Shown here one piece after another: positions 45,786-55,854 of a stretch of 64,000 nucleotides of DNA (positions within the stretch are counted from its first letter, which is position 1; every line of letters begins with the position of its first letter). Below the pieces are notes generated by a model. The model was given only the letters and a program-made list of their open reading frames with translations, was not told where the DNA came from and ran no database searches. Source of the stretch: Triglochin maritima (taxonomy: Eukaryota > Streptophyta > Magnoliopsida > Alismatales > Juncaginaceae). The stretch lies in contig OY821782.1 of NCBI GenBank assembly GCA_963682175.1, positions 32,261,741 to 32,325,740 of the forward strand, read 5' to 3'. Both the position numbers and the translations under genes were made by a program.

Positions 45786-47976
45786 GTTATGTCCCTAACC
45801 CTAATTAGGGTGCTAATGATGGTTGTGGGATGACTTTGCATGGGGAAGTGGTGGTGAGCAGTGGGTTGCATGGGGAATGGAAAGGAGGGTGATGGGTTGG
45901 GGGCTGTAGGGTGGTGTTGAGGGAGGAGGTTGTTGTTGGGGCTAGGTTTTGGTTTATAACCAAAACTCGACTCCCTTTTCCTTCCTCTTCTTCCATTGCA
46001 TCCGTCCATCTCTCTCTCACTTTCGTCTCTCTTTTCTGGCGAACCAGTGGACGTTGCGGAAGTTGGGGTGGTTGGTGGCGTACGTGGCTCCGAGGAGTTG
46101 ACGCGTGGAGAGGTCGTGCGAGCTGTGGCAGTTGCGGGAGGCGTCGAGCAAACCCCGGCGTGCTTCGTTCCAAGTAGAGGTATGCCGGCTTATTAGTTTG
46201 ATTTGTTGCTCACCCATGTTGGGGTGCTGTTGTGGTAAGTCGCGGGAGGTCGGAGACCTCGCCGGTGATGTGAAACGGCGTAAATTCCTCGACTGGTGAG
46301 TGGTTGCTGTCAACCAACAGTCGACTGGTGCCTTCGGGCGGTCGACCGGTTTTACAATTTTGCCCAACGTTAACCAACACTGGTCGAACGATGTCATGCG
46401 GCGGTCGACCGGTTGCATGTGTGCTGGTGGGTTGGAGGTTTTTTGTTGGATTTCGGTCGACCGTTCTTAGCTTTTGGTTCGACCGGAACTTAAGTGTACT
46501 TGATTTTTATGCATGTTGTTCGACCGATTTTGATATATTGTTCGACTGTTAGATGACTTAGACTATTTGGTTGACCCTGGTAGTTTTCGGTCGACCGAGA
46601 CCCCTAAGTCGGTCGACCGAATAGACTTGTTTGATTTTGACCAACTCCGGATTTTGATCTCATATTCGGTCGACCGGTTTTAGATTGTTGTCCGACCGTT
46701 TGGACTTAAGTGATGCGCAGAGAGTTTGACCGTTGCAGACTTTCGGTCGACCGAACCTATTGGGAACGGTCGACCGGTTAGGCTTTTTCGGTCGACCGTT
46801 CATGCGCAGAACTGAACTCCTAGTCCTTGTTTTGTGTCAACTCTGTCCACGGAAACCCGTGTCCTCGCTTAGAGCGTGAACCGGAAGGTGACGACGGGTA
46901 CGTGCTCGTGCCTGCCCAGGGACCGCCGTGTGGAAGAGTGTGGACACTTGGGTCGCGCCACCTCCGTTGATGGACAGTGGTGTGACATGTTGTTGCTTGA
47001 CTCTCTGTAGAGTAGCAGACCTGAGGGATCGTAGATCCCAATGCATGTTGATAAATGGCTAGTGGAGCATGATGACCCTGCAGACTACGGTCTGGACCCG
47101 TCCGATGTTGTGTCGGACGTATGTTGTAGCGCCGAGGTTGTGCCGGCGATGCCGTCGAGGTTTTTGCCGGCGATGATGATGGTGCCGACGATGTTCCGGC
47201 TTGTGGTTGTGTCGTCCAATGTTGTGCCGAACGTATGTTGTACCACCGATGTTGTGCCGGCGATGCCGCCGATATTGTTCCGGCGATGATCCCCGATTGA
47301 GCACCTATCTTGGGATGTTTGACCAACCGGGCTACGACTCCGTTGGGGTGGTGTAGACCACATGGTTACTTTGCGCGGAAGTACGGACGCTCCTCACCAA
47401 TCCCTTTGGCTCGAGTAGTCGAGTGTGGGGGGGTGCGTCGCATTCTGTCTGTAAGACCGTATGTGCCTACGGTAGGTTTTCGAGGGAGACCTGTTGTTGG
47501 TGTAGGACTGATGTCCTTGTTGACCCTTGAGGGTACTTGTGTTGTTGGATTGAAGTCTCGTTTACCCTTAGAGGGATTTGATGCATTGCAGATGTTGATA
47601 TGAAATGTTACTAGTATGATAGGTTCATTTACCGTACTGTTGCATTCATATAGGCGAGCTTGGCATACGGGGTTTCCTAATGGGAAACTCAGACATTGTT
47701 GTTTGATTCATGTTTCAGGACCGTAGTAGGTTCTGTCGGGTGGTGACAACGGTCACACACATTTTGGGGTCAGGATCCTCTTCGGACTCTTCGAGGTCGT
47801 CATGATTACCTGTTTCATTTGTTGTAGTGATGTAATCATGTCTTTTGACAAACTCTGTTGTATTTTGGTGCACCGACTGTTGATTTATATGAGTAACATT
47901 CTCGTTTGGTTGTCGTTATCTTGAGATCTCTTTATTGTTTAAAATTTCAAAATTTCCGCTGTTTCGGGATGTTACA
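45786..47976 (+). mobile_element. Solo LTR, CGGTCGACCG-rich family, copy 3
   Basis: It starts TGTTATGTCCCTAACC and ends CGGGATGTTACA. Flanks AAATT (45781-45785) and AAATC (47977-47981) match at 4 of 5 bases. CGGTCGACCG and variants cluster at 46320-46800. A 115-bp duplication lies at 47104-47290. The GGCATACGGGGTTTCC block near 47653 and TTTCCGCTGTTTCGGGA near 47954 are shared with copies 1 and 2. Confidence 0.8.
47104..47290 (+). repeat. Direct duplication of about 115 bp in LTR copy 3
   Basis: Two units begin near 47104 and 47218, each with GACGTATGTTGTA or AACGTATGTTGTA, GTTGTGCCGGCGATGCCG and GCCGGCGATGAT or TCCGGCGATGAT. It is GC-rich compared with its surroundings and occupies the place where copy 2 has its 24-bp-motif array. 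Confidence 0.8.
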
Positions 47977-48109
47977 AAATCTGATTTGATTAGTTTTTGA
48001 TGATTGAGATGATAAAGAAAAACAAGCGGGGGGAAACACACTTCTCTTTCCCGTTGGACATTGACAAAGAGAAAAATAAAATGAAGAAAAAGGTCAAAAT
48101 GTTGAAGTA

Positions 48110-50015
48110 GATGATCGGGTAGCCATTTGCAAAGCATGTAACAAATAAAATGAACATTTGGTACTAAAGAAACAACTAATTTGAAGAATCACTCAGTTAG
48201 AAGTCAAAATAAGAAGTTGGTGTCAGCAATCAACAATTACTACAAGTTACTACTGTAAAATCTGACTGAACAGCATTTCTCTCGAACTATCAGTTTGATG
48301 ATTCATGGATTGGATGCGGAAGTTGTTAGAAGAAGCTATCGTTGAGCATGAATACCCTTTTAACATAGTGACATATAAGACTACGCAAATAGGTACATTG
48401 TAATATCCTGAATTTTTTAGTTGAGGTAATAATCAAATATCTTAATGGACTAATTAAGATTGTTGGATGATTGTGTGGTTTTAGGAGAAGATGAAATTTT
48501 GAGAAGATTATTGAGAAGAAAAAGATGGAGATTTTGAGGTAAGTACTGATTCGTTATTCTTCAGTTTCATATCATGTCTGTCTCTCTTGATATTCGTAGT
48601 TGCATGCATGTTGAGCATTAATATTGATTTTATGGATATGCATATGATTGCATGGTGGTGTTTCGGTCGACATGTCCTGTGGCTGTGTGTATGTTTCTAG
48701 CAGAGCAACTTAGGAAAGAGCTGCCTAACGGACAACGTGGAGCCACCCGAGAGAGGAAAGGGCTGCCTGTCGTTAGTGTGGAGCTACCAGGTGTGCGTCT
48801 GACAGATTGATAGATTTCAGAAGCACAGGATGTGGTCGAATCTGAATGGGGGTTTCAAATTGATATGCATGCATTTTATTTGTGATGCATGTCTCTTGAT
48901 TGTGCTTATTGACTGAATGTCATATTCTGTATTATTTTCCACATGATTATGATTCTGATTGATTGATGGTTGGTACTTGCGGGCTGTCGAGCTCACAAAT
49001 TGTTGATTATATTTTTCAGATTAATTATGGGTCTATCAAATGGATTTAAATATCAGAGTGCGCAGCGGTCAGGATCGTGGATCGTATCTTAACGCACCGG
49101 GTTCGGGCGGGTGAACAATTGTCCGGGCTCAGGGCGTTACATACATAGACTTCACCCTTTACTGAAGATACGTCCTCGTACGGTCGTACCACTAAATTGT
49201 GTATTAATGAGTAATTTGATGTGAAGTTTTATTAAACAATTGCTAAGATTTCTTGCATGATTAGTGCAACAATGGTAAAACTAATGATATACATATAAAA
49301 GCTAAAAAACGTCTTGGTATGTCACTTTTATGTGGTGTAATGTTTTTTTAAGTAAGGTGTGTTAATCATGTTATCACCCTTATTGTCCAAGATGGTCTTA
49401 AAGTGATATAAAAAAATCAATTGTAAATGTTCGCCTCGATGTCAAGTATGTGATTTGTTCTCCAAAAACGAAAGCTAGTTTTTGGAAATTGCAACTCATA
49501 TATTTGTGAACTTGCAAGTCAGGTTATGCGTTGACATTTATACTAGATGGAATTCCATATATCTCATATCGGTTGCTTCTCTAGAGTACAAGTTGGTTTT
49601 CAAGGGATTTGCGATAAAGGATTAAAACTACATTAATTGCAGGGGAATACATCGGAATCCTTGGTGACTATTTGAAGCACTTTTATGATGCCACCGAGTT
49701 ATTAATTATTTATTGAGTTGTGTTAGTGCTAACCTTTTCGCTGAAGAGTTTTATGAAATTCAGTTGCTTCTTGGAGAATGGTCGAAACATAATAATTATG
49801 ATGTTGTTTCCATGGCACATTGGATGCAAATGAAGTTTGACAAGTACTGGGCAACGATAAACAAGATCCTAGCAATGGCTTCTTTCTTGGATCCACGTTT
49901 TAAGTTTGAGGGCAATGGATTTTATTTTACAGAAATATATGTACATGCTGAGCAAAGAAAACTTAGTGAGGTTTTCAGGCGACGAAACATTTTTTGATGG
50001 TTATTCTTGTTCTGA
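48110..50015 (+). pseudogene. hAT (Ac/RICESLEEPER-type) transposase pseudogene, split by a solo LTR
   Basis: Remnants in order are a BED-finger start (VAICKACN, about 48120), MRKLLEEAIVEHEYPFNIV before the LTR, then after it patches matching the middle domain, and at 49713-49997 MQMKFDKYWATINKILAMA and SFLDPRFKFEG. These are landmarks of plant hAT transposases such as RICESLEEPER. There are many stops and shifts, and the C-terminal dimerisation region was not found. Flanking terminal repeats were not identified. Confidence 0.72.
48399..49141 (+). mobile_element. Solo LTR (743 bp) of a Ty3/gypsy-type element
   Basis: It starts TGTAATATCCTG and ends GGGCGTTACA, with a perfect 5-bp duplication TACAT (48394-48398 and 49142-49146). 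It splits the hAT pseudogene between the HEYPFNIV segment and the next one. It contains a short direct repeat with AAAGAGCTGCC/AAAGGGCTGCC near 48714-48774. Confidence 0.9.
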
Positions 50016-50179
50016 AGGTACTCAACGTAAGCGATCTGAAGTTGCATGAAGTTTGCAAGCTTATGACCCTAAACCTAATAACGGGTGGCTGAGTCATCGA
50101 TGCATGTCAAAGTAAAATATCTTCAGATACAATTGATGCATTGATATGTACATGGGCGAGGGGGCGAGATTGATTAAAA

Positions 50180-50353
50180 TAGGCTTGTGCAACCGGTCCG
50201 GACCGGACCGGAATAACCTCCGGGGTCCGGACCGGTCCGATCCATTCCGGTCCAGAACCGGTTTTTTGCTTTAAAATAGAAAAAAACAAAACCCGGACCT
50301 GGTCTGACCTCAGGATTCGGACCGATATCCGGACCAATAGCTGCTCACCCCTG
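50180..50353. mobile_element. hAT-type MITE rich in GGTCCGG (copy 3)
   Basis: 174 bp, starting TAGGCTTGTGCAACCGG and ending GCTGCTCACCCCTG, flanked by a perfect 8-bp duplication GATTAAAA (50172-50179 and 50354-50361). It is the same family as 9057-9333 and 18042-18332 but shorter. Confidence 0.9.
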
Positions 50354-50361
50354 GATTAAAA

Positions 50362-50860
50362 AATGACAATCAAGGTAGTAGTTTTGCATACTTATAAATT
50401 AAACTTTTTGGTATCTTTGTAACTCATTTGTTACTACAGTACAAGAGTACCCTATGGAGCTTGTTGACTATGAATTACCGGAAACCATTCCATCTTTATC
50501 CATCAAAGAACCTCCTACCAAATGCACGACTTGTTGATATAAATGCTAATGATGTCATGAAAGATGACTTTTGGTTTAACTTCTTAGTATTTCATAATTT
50601 TCTTTTTTTCAGGTTTCATAGATTTGATATGTTTTTTTCCCAAGGTGATTCCCTAAAGTTGAATCTTGGATATCTCGTTATACTTTGATATTGTCATGGG
50701 TAAAATAGATGTCATTTTTGTGATACTTTTGCATAGATCTTTTTTAGGTTATTTTGCTTGCATGCCGCATTGCCACTCAAAAATAAATTATTACATTTTC
50801 TGCTTACGTTGTTTTACTATTTATGTTAGTGTCATTGAGTTTTCAAAACTGTAATCGAAC
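50362..50860. other. Stretch with no recognisable gene
   Basis: AT-rich, with a short plus-strand frame (50428-50688) of unknown identity. It lies upstream of a Ulp1 fragment and may be decayed MULE B sequence. Confidence 0.4.
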
Positions 50861-51046
50861 ACGTTAGGGACGTGGGTCAATACTGGAGGGATCTACTTAA
50901 GGTGAACTGACCATTGAGAATCCTCAGGGATATGAGCCAACAACAACCGCCGAGGAGCAATGATTGCGGAGCTTATGTGTTATACTGGATAAGGTGTCTA
51001 ATGCTAAAGGTTGACCCGATGAAGGAGAAGAACCCGAAGATAATTC
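50861..51046 (+). pseudogene. Ulp1 protease C-terminal fragment of MULE B
   Basis: The frame contains VRDVGQYWRDLLKVN, a stop, then LRILRDMSQQQPPRSNDCGA and YVLYWIRCLMLKVDP. It is collinear with the last part of the MULE A Ulp1 gene (EFWRNRLKVNW, QRQMAGSNDCG, YYWIKCLMRKVNP). The catalytic Cys of NDCG is still present, but the His region is gone. Together with the FAR1 fragments at 55250-55849 and 62814-63120 it marks a second copy of the same MULE type. Confidence 0.82.
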
Positions 51047-51064
51047 ACAGTACACTACTGTAGA

Positions 51065-51425
51065 AACAGGAATATACGTCGGTTATACGAGGTATATACG
51101 TCAGATATAAGGCTTCCCAGACCCGACGTCTATGTATACATCGTATATACATAGACATCAGTCACTTAACGGCCGACGTCTATACCTAGACAATAGACGT
51201 CGGTTATTAGAGACGACCGACGTCTATTATTTAGGTATAGACGTCGGTTATTTCTTCCAGCCGATGTCTATTGTCTAGGTATAGACATCAATCATCTCTA
51301 ACAGATGATGTCTATTGTCTAGGTATAGACGTCGACCGTTAAGCGACCGACGTCTATGCCTTTTTTGAAACGAATAGACGTTGGCCAAGAAAAACAACCG
51401 ACGTCTATTCCCAAACCTGGACAAA
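51065..51425. repeat. CACTA subterminal repeats (ACCGACGTCTAT in both orientations)
   Basis: About fifteen copies or near copies of CCGACGTCTAT and its reverse complement ATAGACGTCGG alternate over 360 bp. Such motifs are the binding sites of the element's TNPA-like protein in CACTA transposons. Confidence 0.85.
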
Positions 51426-51859
51426 AAAAATATTAATCATAGATACATCTGCATAGAAAACACATTCAACCTGCACAAGAAAAGCATTCATCTTGCGCCA
51501 AATTCATTCACATATACAAATACATACACATAATCATTCAACACACTTGGCATTCATACACAAACACTTGGCATTCTCATTCCAAAAATGGGACAATTAT
51601 ATTAAGGCATATCATTGTATGTTTGTAATGCAAGTAAACTAGCTAAATAAATTACAAAAATGCATTAGTGATATGAGAACCTCTTAGTTCATTAACATGT
51701 TTCTGATAAAATAGTGAGTCCATCGGTCGCGAGTATCATCGAGCTCCAGTTACGAGTAGGGATCACTTTTATTTTGGAAGATCTATAAAAATACAAGTAC
51801 AAAATATTAATATCTAAATAATGAAACCATAATTATACAACTGAAAATGATATATATTA

Positions 51860-53190
51860 CCTCAGATAGGACCACGTTATGAGGTGCAATTTCGATTATT
51901 TCCTCCATGTATCTCATAACGTAGTAACCACATTCTGTATTACAAGTCTACTTGCGGTACTACAAAGATATAAATTCGCTAAATATATGTTCCATTACTT
52001 AACATAATTAACAAAAATGGGAGAAAGTACTTAATCCCATTCCATGCCATGTTACTCCCGCATTTTTTGTTTTCCTTATTCCAGCTAACACTTTGTAAAC
52101 CTTCATTGTCCTGAGTAGCACAAGTTATTCAATACGAAGTTGATAATACAAATAAAAATCCATGAATTACAAATACGATGATTAAAACGAACTTATAGAT
52201 TTACAAGTTTCTTTATGAATTCCCTTGGTTTAGTCGACCCCAAAGGATCAAACCAATATGCCGAATTAGAACGACAAGCATCCAATGAGCCATGTTTATA
52301 TATATAATTAGAAATTTATTACAAAATAAATTCCACTTTGAATTAATAAGTTTACTCTCATGATAAGGGAGCAGATAAAATCTTTTGTCTTCTTCTTTCA
52401 TGAGAGTCCCAAGCTGACCCAATTTATCGTCATTCCGGTATATATAGATAGATGGACTGATAAATCCAAATAGTTGATCGTCGGGAAAGATTGACCTTCT
52501 GGTATCATAAAGGTGTCTACAAGAGTAAAATTACATTCTATTACAATTACGATAAAATTATTCAATACTTTTCATCTTATACACAAGAGAATACTTACTT
52601 CACTTGCACGTCGATAATCATAATGCACAATGAAGCCATCGCCAAGAACTGCGTAACATCCTCTTTGACGACGTATAAAGCCGAAGGCAACCCTTTAACC
52701 CCCTCCTCCAATTCCCAGGTAGCTAAGGATTGTGATTCCCTACCTACCATTAATTGATACAATATTTTGCACCTACTTGGTAGCAAATTAATATTTATCG
52801 GAGGTTGGTTGTTGGACCCTTTCCTCTGGGTGCTTGACACCTTATAGATATATATACAACCGTTAAAAATACAATTATTAACAAAATTTAAATTTACAGT
52901 CTTTCAAAATTAAAGTATACCTCGTGTGTGTCATTTAACTCTACTAAATGATTAGGCCACCTCACGAACCCACCGATAGCATCGCCAATGGTAACAACCT
53001 CTTCTTCCGGAATTGGCACCAAAGCACCACCATGTAAGCAACTCCCCACTGCAACCTTCACTTCTCTCTCTTCCACCTCTGTGAAGTGGTGTCTGGAGAT
53101 GTTATAAACTTTGTCATCCCACCAATCTTCAATTAGGGTCTTCAACAAATAGATCACATCTAGATCCATCCTCAAACTTTCCAAACGAGG
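51860..53190 (-). pseudogene. Ulp1 (peptidase C48) domain of the CACTA element
   Basis: On the minus strand in order: SCLHGGALVPIPEEEVVTI and FVRWPNHLVEL, then LPSRCKILYQLM, KGLPSALYVVKEDVTQFLAM, RFYLLPYHESK, AHWMLVVL and TECGYYVMRYMEEI. The catalytic His (in AHW) and Cys (codon complement 51930-51932) are both present, but stops and introns separate the pieces. Ulp1 domains of this type are known in many plant CACTA elements. The domain is unlike the MULE A protease around the active site (ECGYY instead of NDCGV), so it was acquired separately or is much older. Confidence 0.75.
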
Positions 53191-53438
53191 GACCGCCTAC
53201 GAGGGCCAATTCTCAAGAATGAGCCACGAAATCATATTCTCGATCGGGGTTGAACACTGGTTGCACCGGAGGAGTGGTCACCGGGAAAGAAGCGGTCTTA
53301 CGGCGGCTAGGAGAAGTAGGCAAATCGCGATCAAATCTCTCCATCACAAGTTGCAATTTGTTGCTTGCATTTGGTATGAGTTGTCAACGAAGTTGATTGT
53401 TGAGTCTTTCCATAATATTGTCGTAGTCCAACCCTACT

Positions 53439-53466
53439 CCCCCCCCCCCCCCCCCCCCCCCCCCCC
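53439..53466. repeat. 28-base poly-C tract
   Basis: An uninterrupted run of C in the CACTA element between the Ulp1 and Ptta regions. Length is likely to vary between cells or reads. Confidence 0.9.
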
Positions 53467-53957
53467 GTACACGACCGAGATGTTCGTCATTTCCCAAGGC
53501 TTCGCGTAGAATGGCATTCCGACCATAAGAAGAAAATTCGCATTGGGATTCTCTCAATTTCAGAAAGCCCTGAAGTTTCACGAAAAATGTTACTAACAAT
53601 TGAAAAATATAAAATTACTGAATGTGATTTAATAACATATACAAGTGATACAACTTATTATCTTCGAGTTGATCTCTTGCGACTCGTCTGTGATGTACTC
53701 TCCTCTGGAGTTTACCCTCGTTCTCTTCCAAGAATCACAACGAGCTACGGGAGAAGGACGAGACAAGTTGCTTGCTTGCTCCACACTCATACCGGAGTCA
53801 ATTGCCTCTTGTTTCTTTAGGGTAATTTTTCAGCCATCATTTGTGCTTCAAACTTTTGGTACCCCGCTCGAGACATAAGATGCGTATACTTGTTAGAAGA
53901 TCTAATCTTTTGAATTTTTGCTCGGATGACGTAAAACAAATTTTTTTAGATTCTCAT

Positions 53958-54580
53958 TTAACTTAATAAGTTAATAAGTCCATATTCTAAATTAAACTCA
54001 ATTACCTCAAACTCCGGGCTATCTCTTGATTTTTTGAATTGCTCCCATTGATTCAGACCGATAAAGTTATAGATATCACATGGATTTCTATCCTGGTAGT
54101 CTCCGAATATGTACTTGTTGGTTAAATTTGTTTTGAAGTCCCTCCAACGAACCAACATTTATGTCATCCACTTTTTCTTCAACTTATCAGTGGATTGGAA
54201 CTCAAAAGTTGTCTACAACACGTTAACAACTTTATATGTCTCAAAAGTTTGACTAAAACTAAAGAATTTTATAATGGACTCATTACCTGCACGTCATCCC
54301 ATATTGTGCCCTTCAACTTTTCATCAGCATCGGCCCAACTCGACAAACAAATGTCAACTTTGGCCCTCGTTAGGCTACCCAGATAACTTTTCCAGTTATC
54401 AGACAACATGCCTATCGGCTCAAGACAGTCATCAAACTGGATTGGAACTCTACCGTCTCTATTTGTTCTCCCCACAAATTCTTTCATGAGGCAAGGATCT
54501 CGTGAACTGTAAGTCTTTGAGTCTTCAGACTCTGATGGAGTGAGTTTGTTTTTTGGAGACATGATACTATAAAAGGTCAA
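53958..54580 (-). pseudogene. CACTA transposon Ptta/En/Spm-type protein fragment
   Basis: The minus-strand frame from 54580 includes GRVPIQFDDCLEPIG, SYLGSLTRAKVDICLSSWA and DEKLKGTIWDDVQ. After an apparent intron, WRDFKTNLTNKYIFGD and FIGLNQWEQFKKSRDSPEFE follow. These are hallmarks of the Plant_transposase (Ptta/En/Spm) family located beside TNP2 in CACTA elements. Confidence 0.75.
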
Positions 54581-54599
54581 CTCAAGACATTAACAAGTA

Positions 54600-55118
54600 A
54601 AATGAAGAATCTTTTTCTCCTTTCTACACAATGTATAACTAGCTGGAGGTAAGTAATTCCGGTCTGCTTTCTTCTCTGGTGTCAGCATTGCTCGTATACC
54701 AAGGTCAACAAGATCAAGTCTAGCATTATATCCATATTTTGTTTTACTAGGTATGTTGAACAGAGTGCCAACAAGACTATCACAAACGTTTTTTCTACGT
54801 GCATCACATTAATACAATGTCTAACTTCTAAAGTTTTCTAGTAAGAGAGATCAAAAATATGGATTTTTCCCAAAGACTTTTGTCATTTGCTCGTCTGTAC
54901 GGTTTTCTAAATTCACATTCAACGTTCATTACACGTCCATACACCTTTTCGACGCTGATTTCAACTGGCTGATTATGAAACTCCTATTTTCCGTTAAATG
55001 TCTTCTTCAACCTACGATAAGGATGGGAGTTTGGCAAAAATCTCCGATGACCAAGATAGACTGTCTTAGAACCATTAACCAGTTGCAAGGAGCATGTATT
55101 CTCTTCGCAAATTGGACA
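54600..55118 (-). pseudogene. TNP2-type CACTA transposase fragment
   Basis: The minus-strand translation gives CPICEENTCSLQLVNG, KTVYLGHRRFLPNSHPYRR, KKTFNGK, KTLEVRHCINVMHVEK and LPPASYTLCRKEKK, the order found in the central part of TNP2 transposases. One stop lies after KKTFNGK and another before KTLEVRH. The N-terminal catalytic half is missing at the truncated junction. Confidence 0.8.
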
Positions 55119-55240
55119 AACTCATTGGTTAAAATGGATAGACTCATTTGTTAATAAGAACAATTTCATAACTCAAAAAGAACAATCTCATAGTTTAATA
55201 ATGACAAATCCTTCATTTTATAACTTAGGTTTCCTTCGTT
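55119..55240 (-). repeat. Four degenerate units of the 21-bp-type array in MULE B
   Basis: The units ACTCATTGGTTAAAATGGA, ACTCATTTGTTAATAAGAAC, TCATAACTCAAAAAGAAC and CTCATAGTTTAATAATGAC are spaced about 22-23 bp apart. They match the linker-plus-core pattern of 32640-34030 (ACTCATAGTTAAAAAGGA). The position, just after the FAR1 stop, is also the same. Confidence 0.6.
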
Positions 55241-55249
55241 TTACACACT

Positions 55250-55849
55250 CTATTTAAAATTAGGGAGGTATTTCCTCGTAATACAAATTCATATACCAAT
55301 TGCAGAAATCAGAATCCCCGAATTTCGGCGCGAACTAGTGCAGTGGTGATTTCCCTTCCTCCGAAACATGGTCTTCTCTACTGGTTTGTCTTTTTTGTGG
55401 TTTTTTTGAATTATTTTCTCAGCTAAATAAACACGACGTCTTATCGGTGGTCTTCCTGGATGGGTGACTTTATCTGGATTGCGAACATATGTTCCCCCGA
55501 TCGATGGTTCATCAAACTGAGTAGGGACCTAAGTAGTGATCATATCATACAAGACTTAAGCAATTTCATACACTTCACAACCTCAAGATACATTTCGTAG
55601 GAAGTGAATGCTTCCTGTGTGATCCAGATGGCACGACCCATGATGTCGTCCTTGGCAAAAAAACACAAATATTAGGTCCCTCTTGTTGAAAGTCAATTTG
55701 TCATGCCCTCCAGCTTCGACCACAAAAGATTGCATGGTCTTAGCAGCTGATATCCCAGCAGCATCATTGCACGATATGCGTGCTATGACAGCCTCTGGGA
55801 CAGTTCATTTTTGTCTGAGAAAACACATCTGCTCCGCTTCAAGCATAGC
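55250..55849 (-). pseudogene. FAR1-type transposase of MULE B, 3' part joined to part of exon 1
   Basis: It is collinear with MULE A 34081-34470 (the TTATCGGTGGTCTTCCTGG GRPPT block and the GTCATGGGTCGTGCCATC block). At about 55650 it then jumps to sequence collinear with 36655-36790 (AGTCAATTTGTCATGCCC, TGCATGGTCTTAGCAGC). The DDE core and SWIM finger are therefore deleted. The gene is cut at 55854 by the Athila-like element and continues at 62814. Confidence 0.78.
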
Positions 55850-55854
55850 GTGGT

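Larger units (their letters stand above)
51053..55118 (-). mobile_element. CACTA (En/Spm-type) element, one end lost
   Basis: The end CACTACTGTAGAAACAGG begins at 51053 and is followed by subterminal inverted motifs. Genes read on the minus strand: a TNP2-type transposase part, a Ptta/En/Spm-type region and a Ulp1-type domain. The other end is absent. TNP2 sequence stops at about 55118, exactly where the 21-bp array of MULE B begins, so a deletion removed the right end. The possible GTA target copy (51050-51052) has no partner. Confidence 0.8.

Noticed and set aside
42774..47976. A single retrotransposon with two LTRs (42774-44885 and 45786-47976) and a 900-bp interior
   Set aside because: No primer site or polypurine tract borders the interior, and the outer flanks (GCTTT and AAATC) do not match. 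Each LTR has its own near-matching 5-bp flanks, so two solo LTRs fit better.
48250..49020. A separate small gene around the ATG codons at 48500-48600
   Set aside because: The stretch lies wholly inside a solo LTR with a perfect TACAT duplication. No frame of useful length exists.
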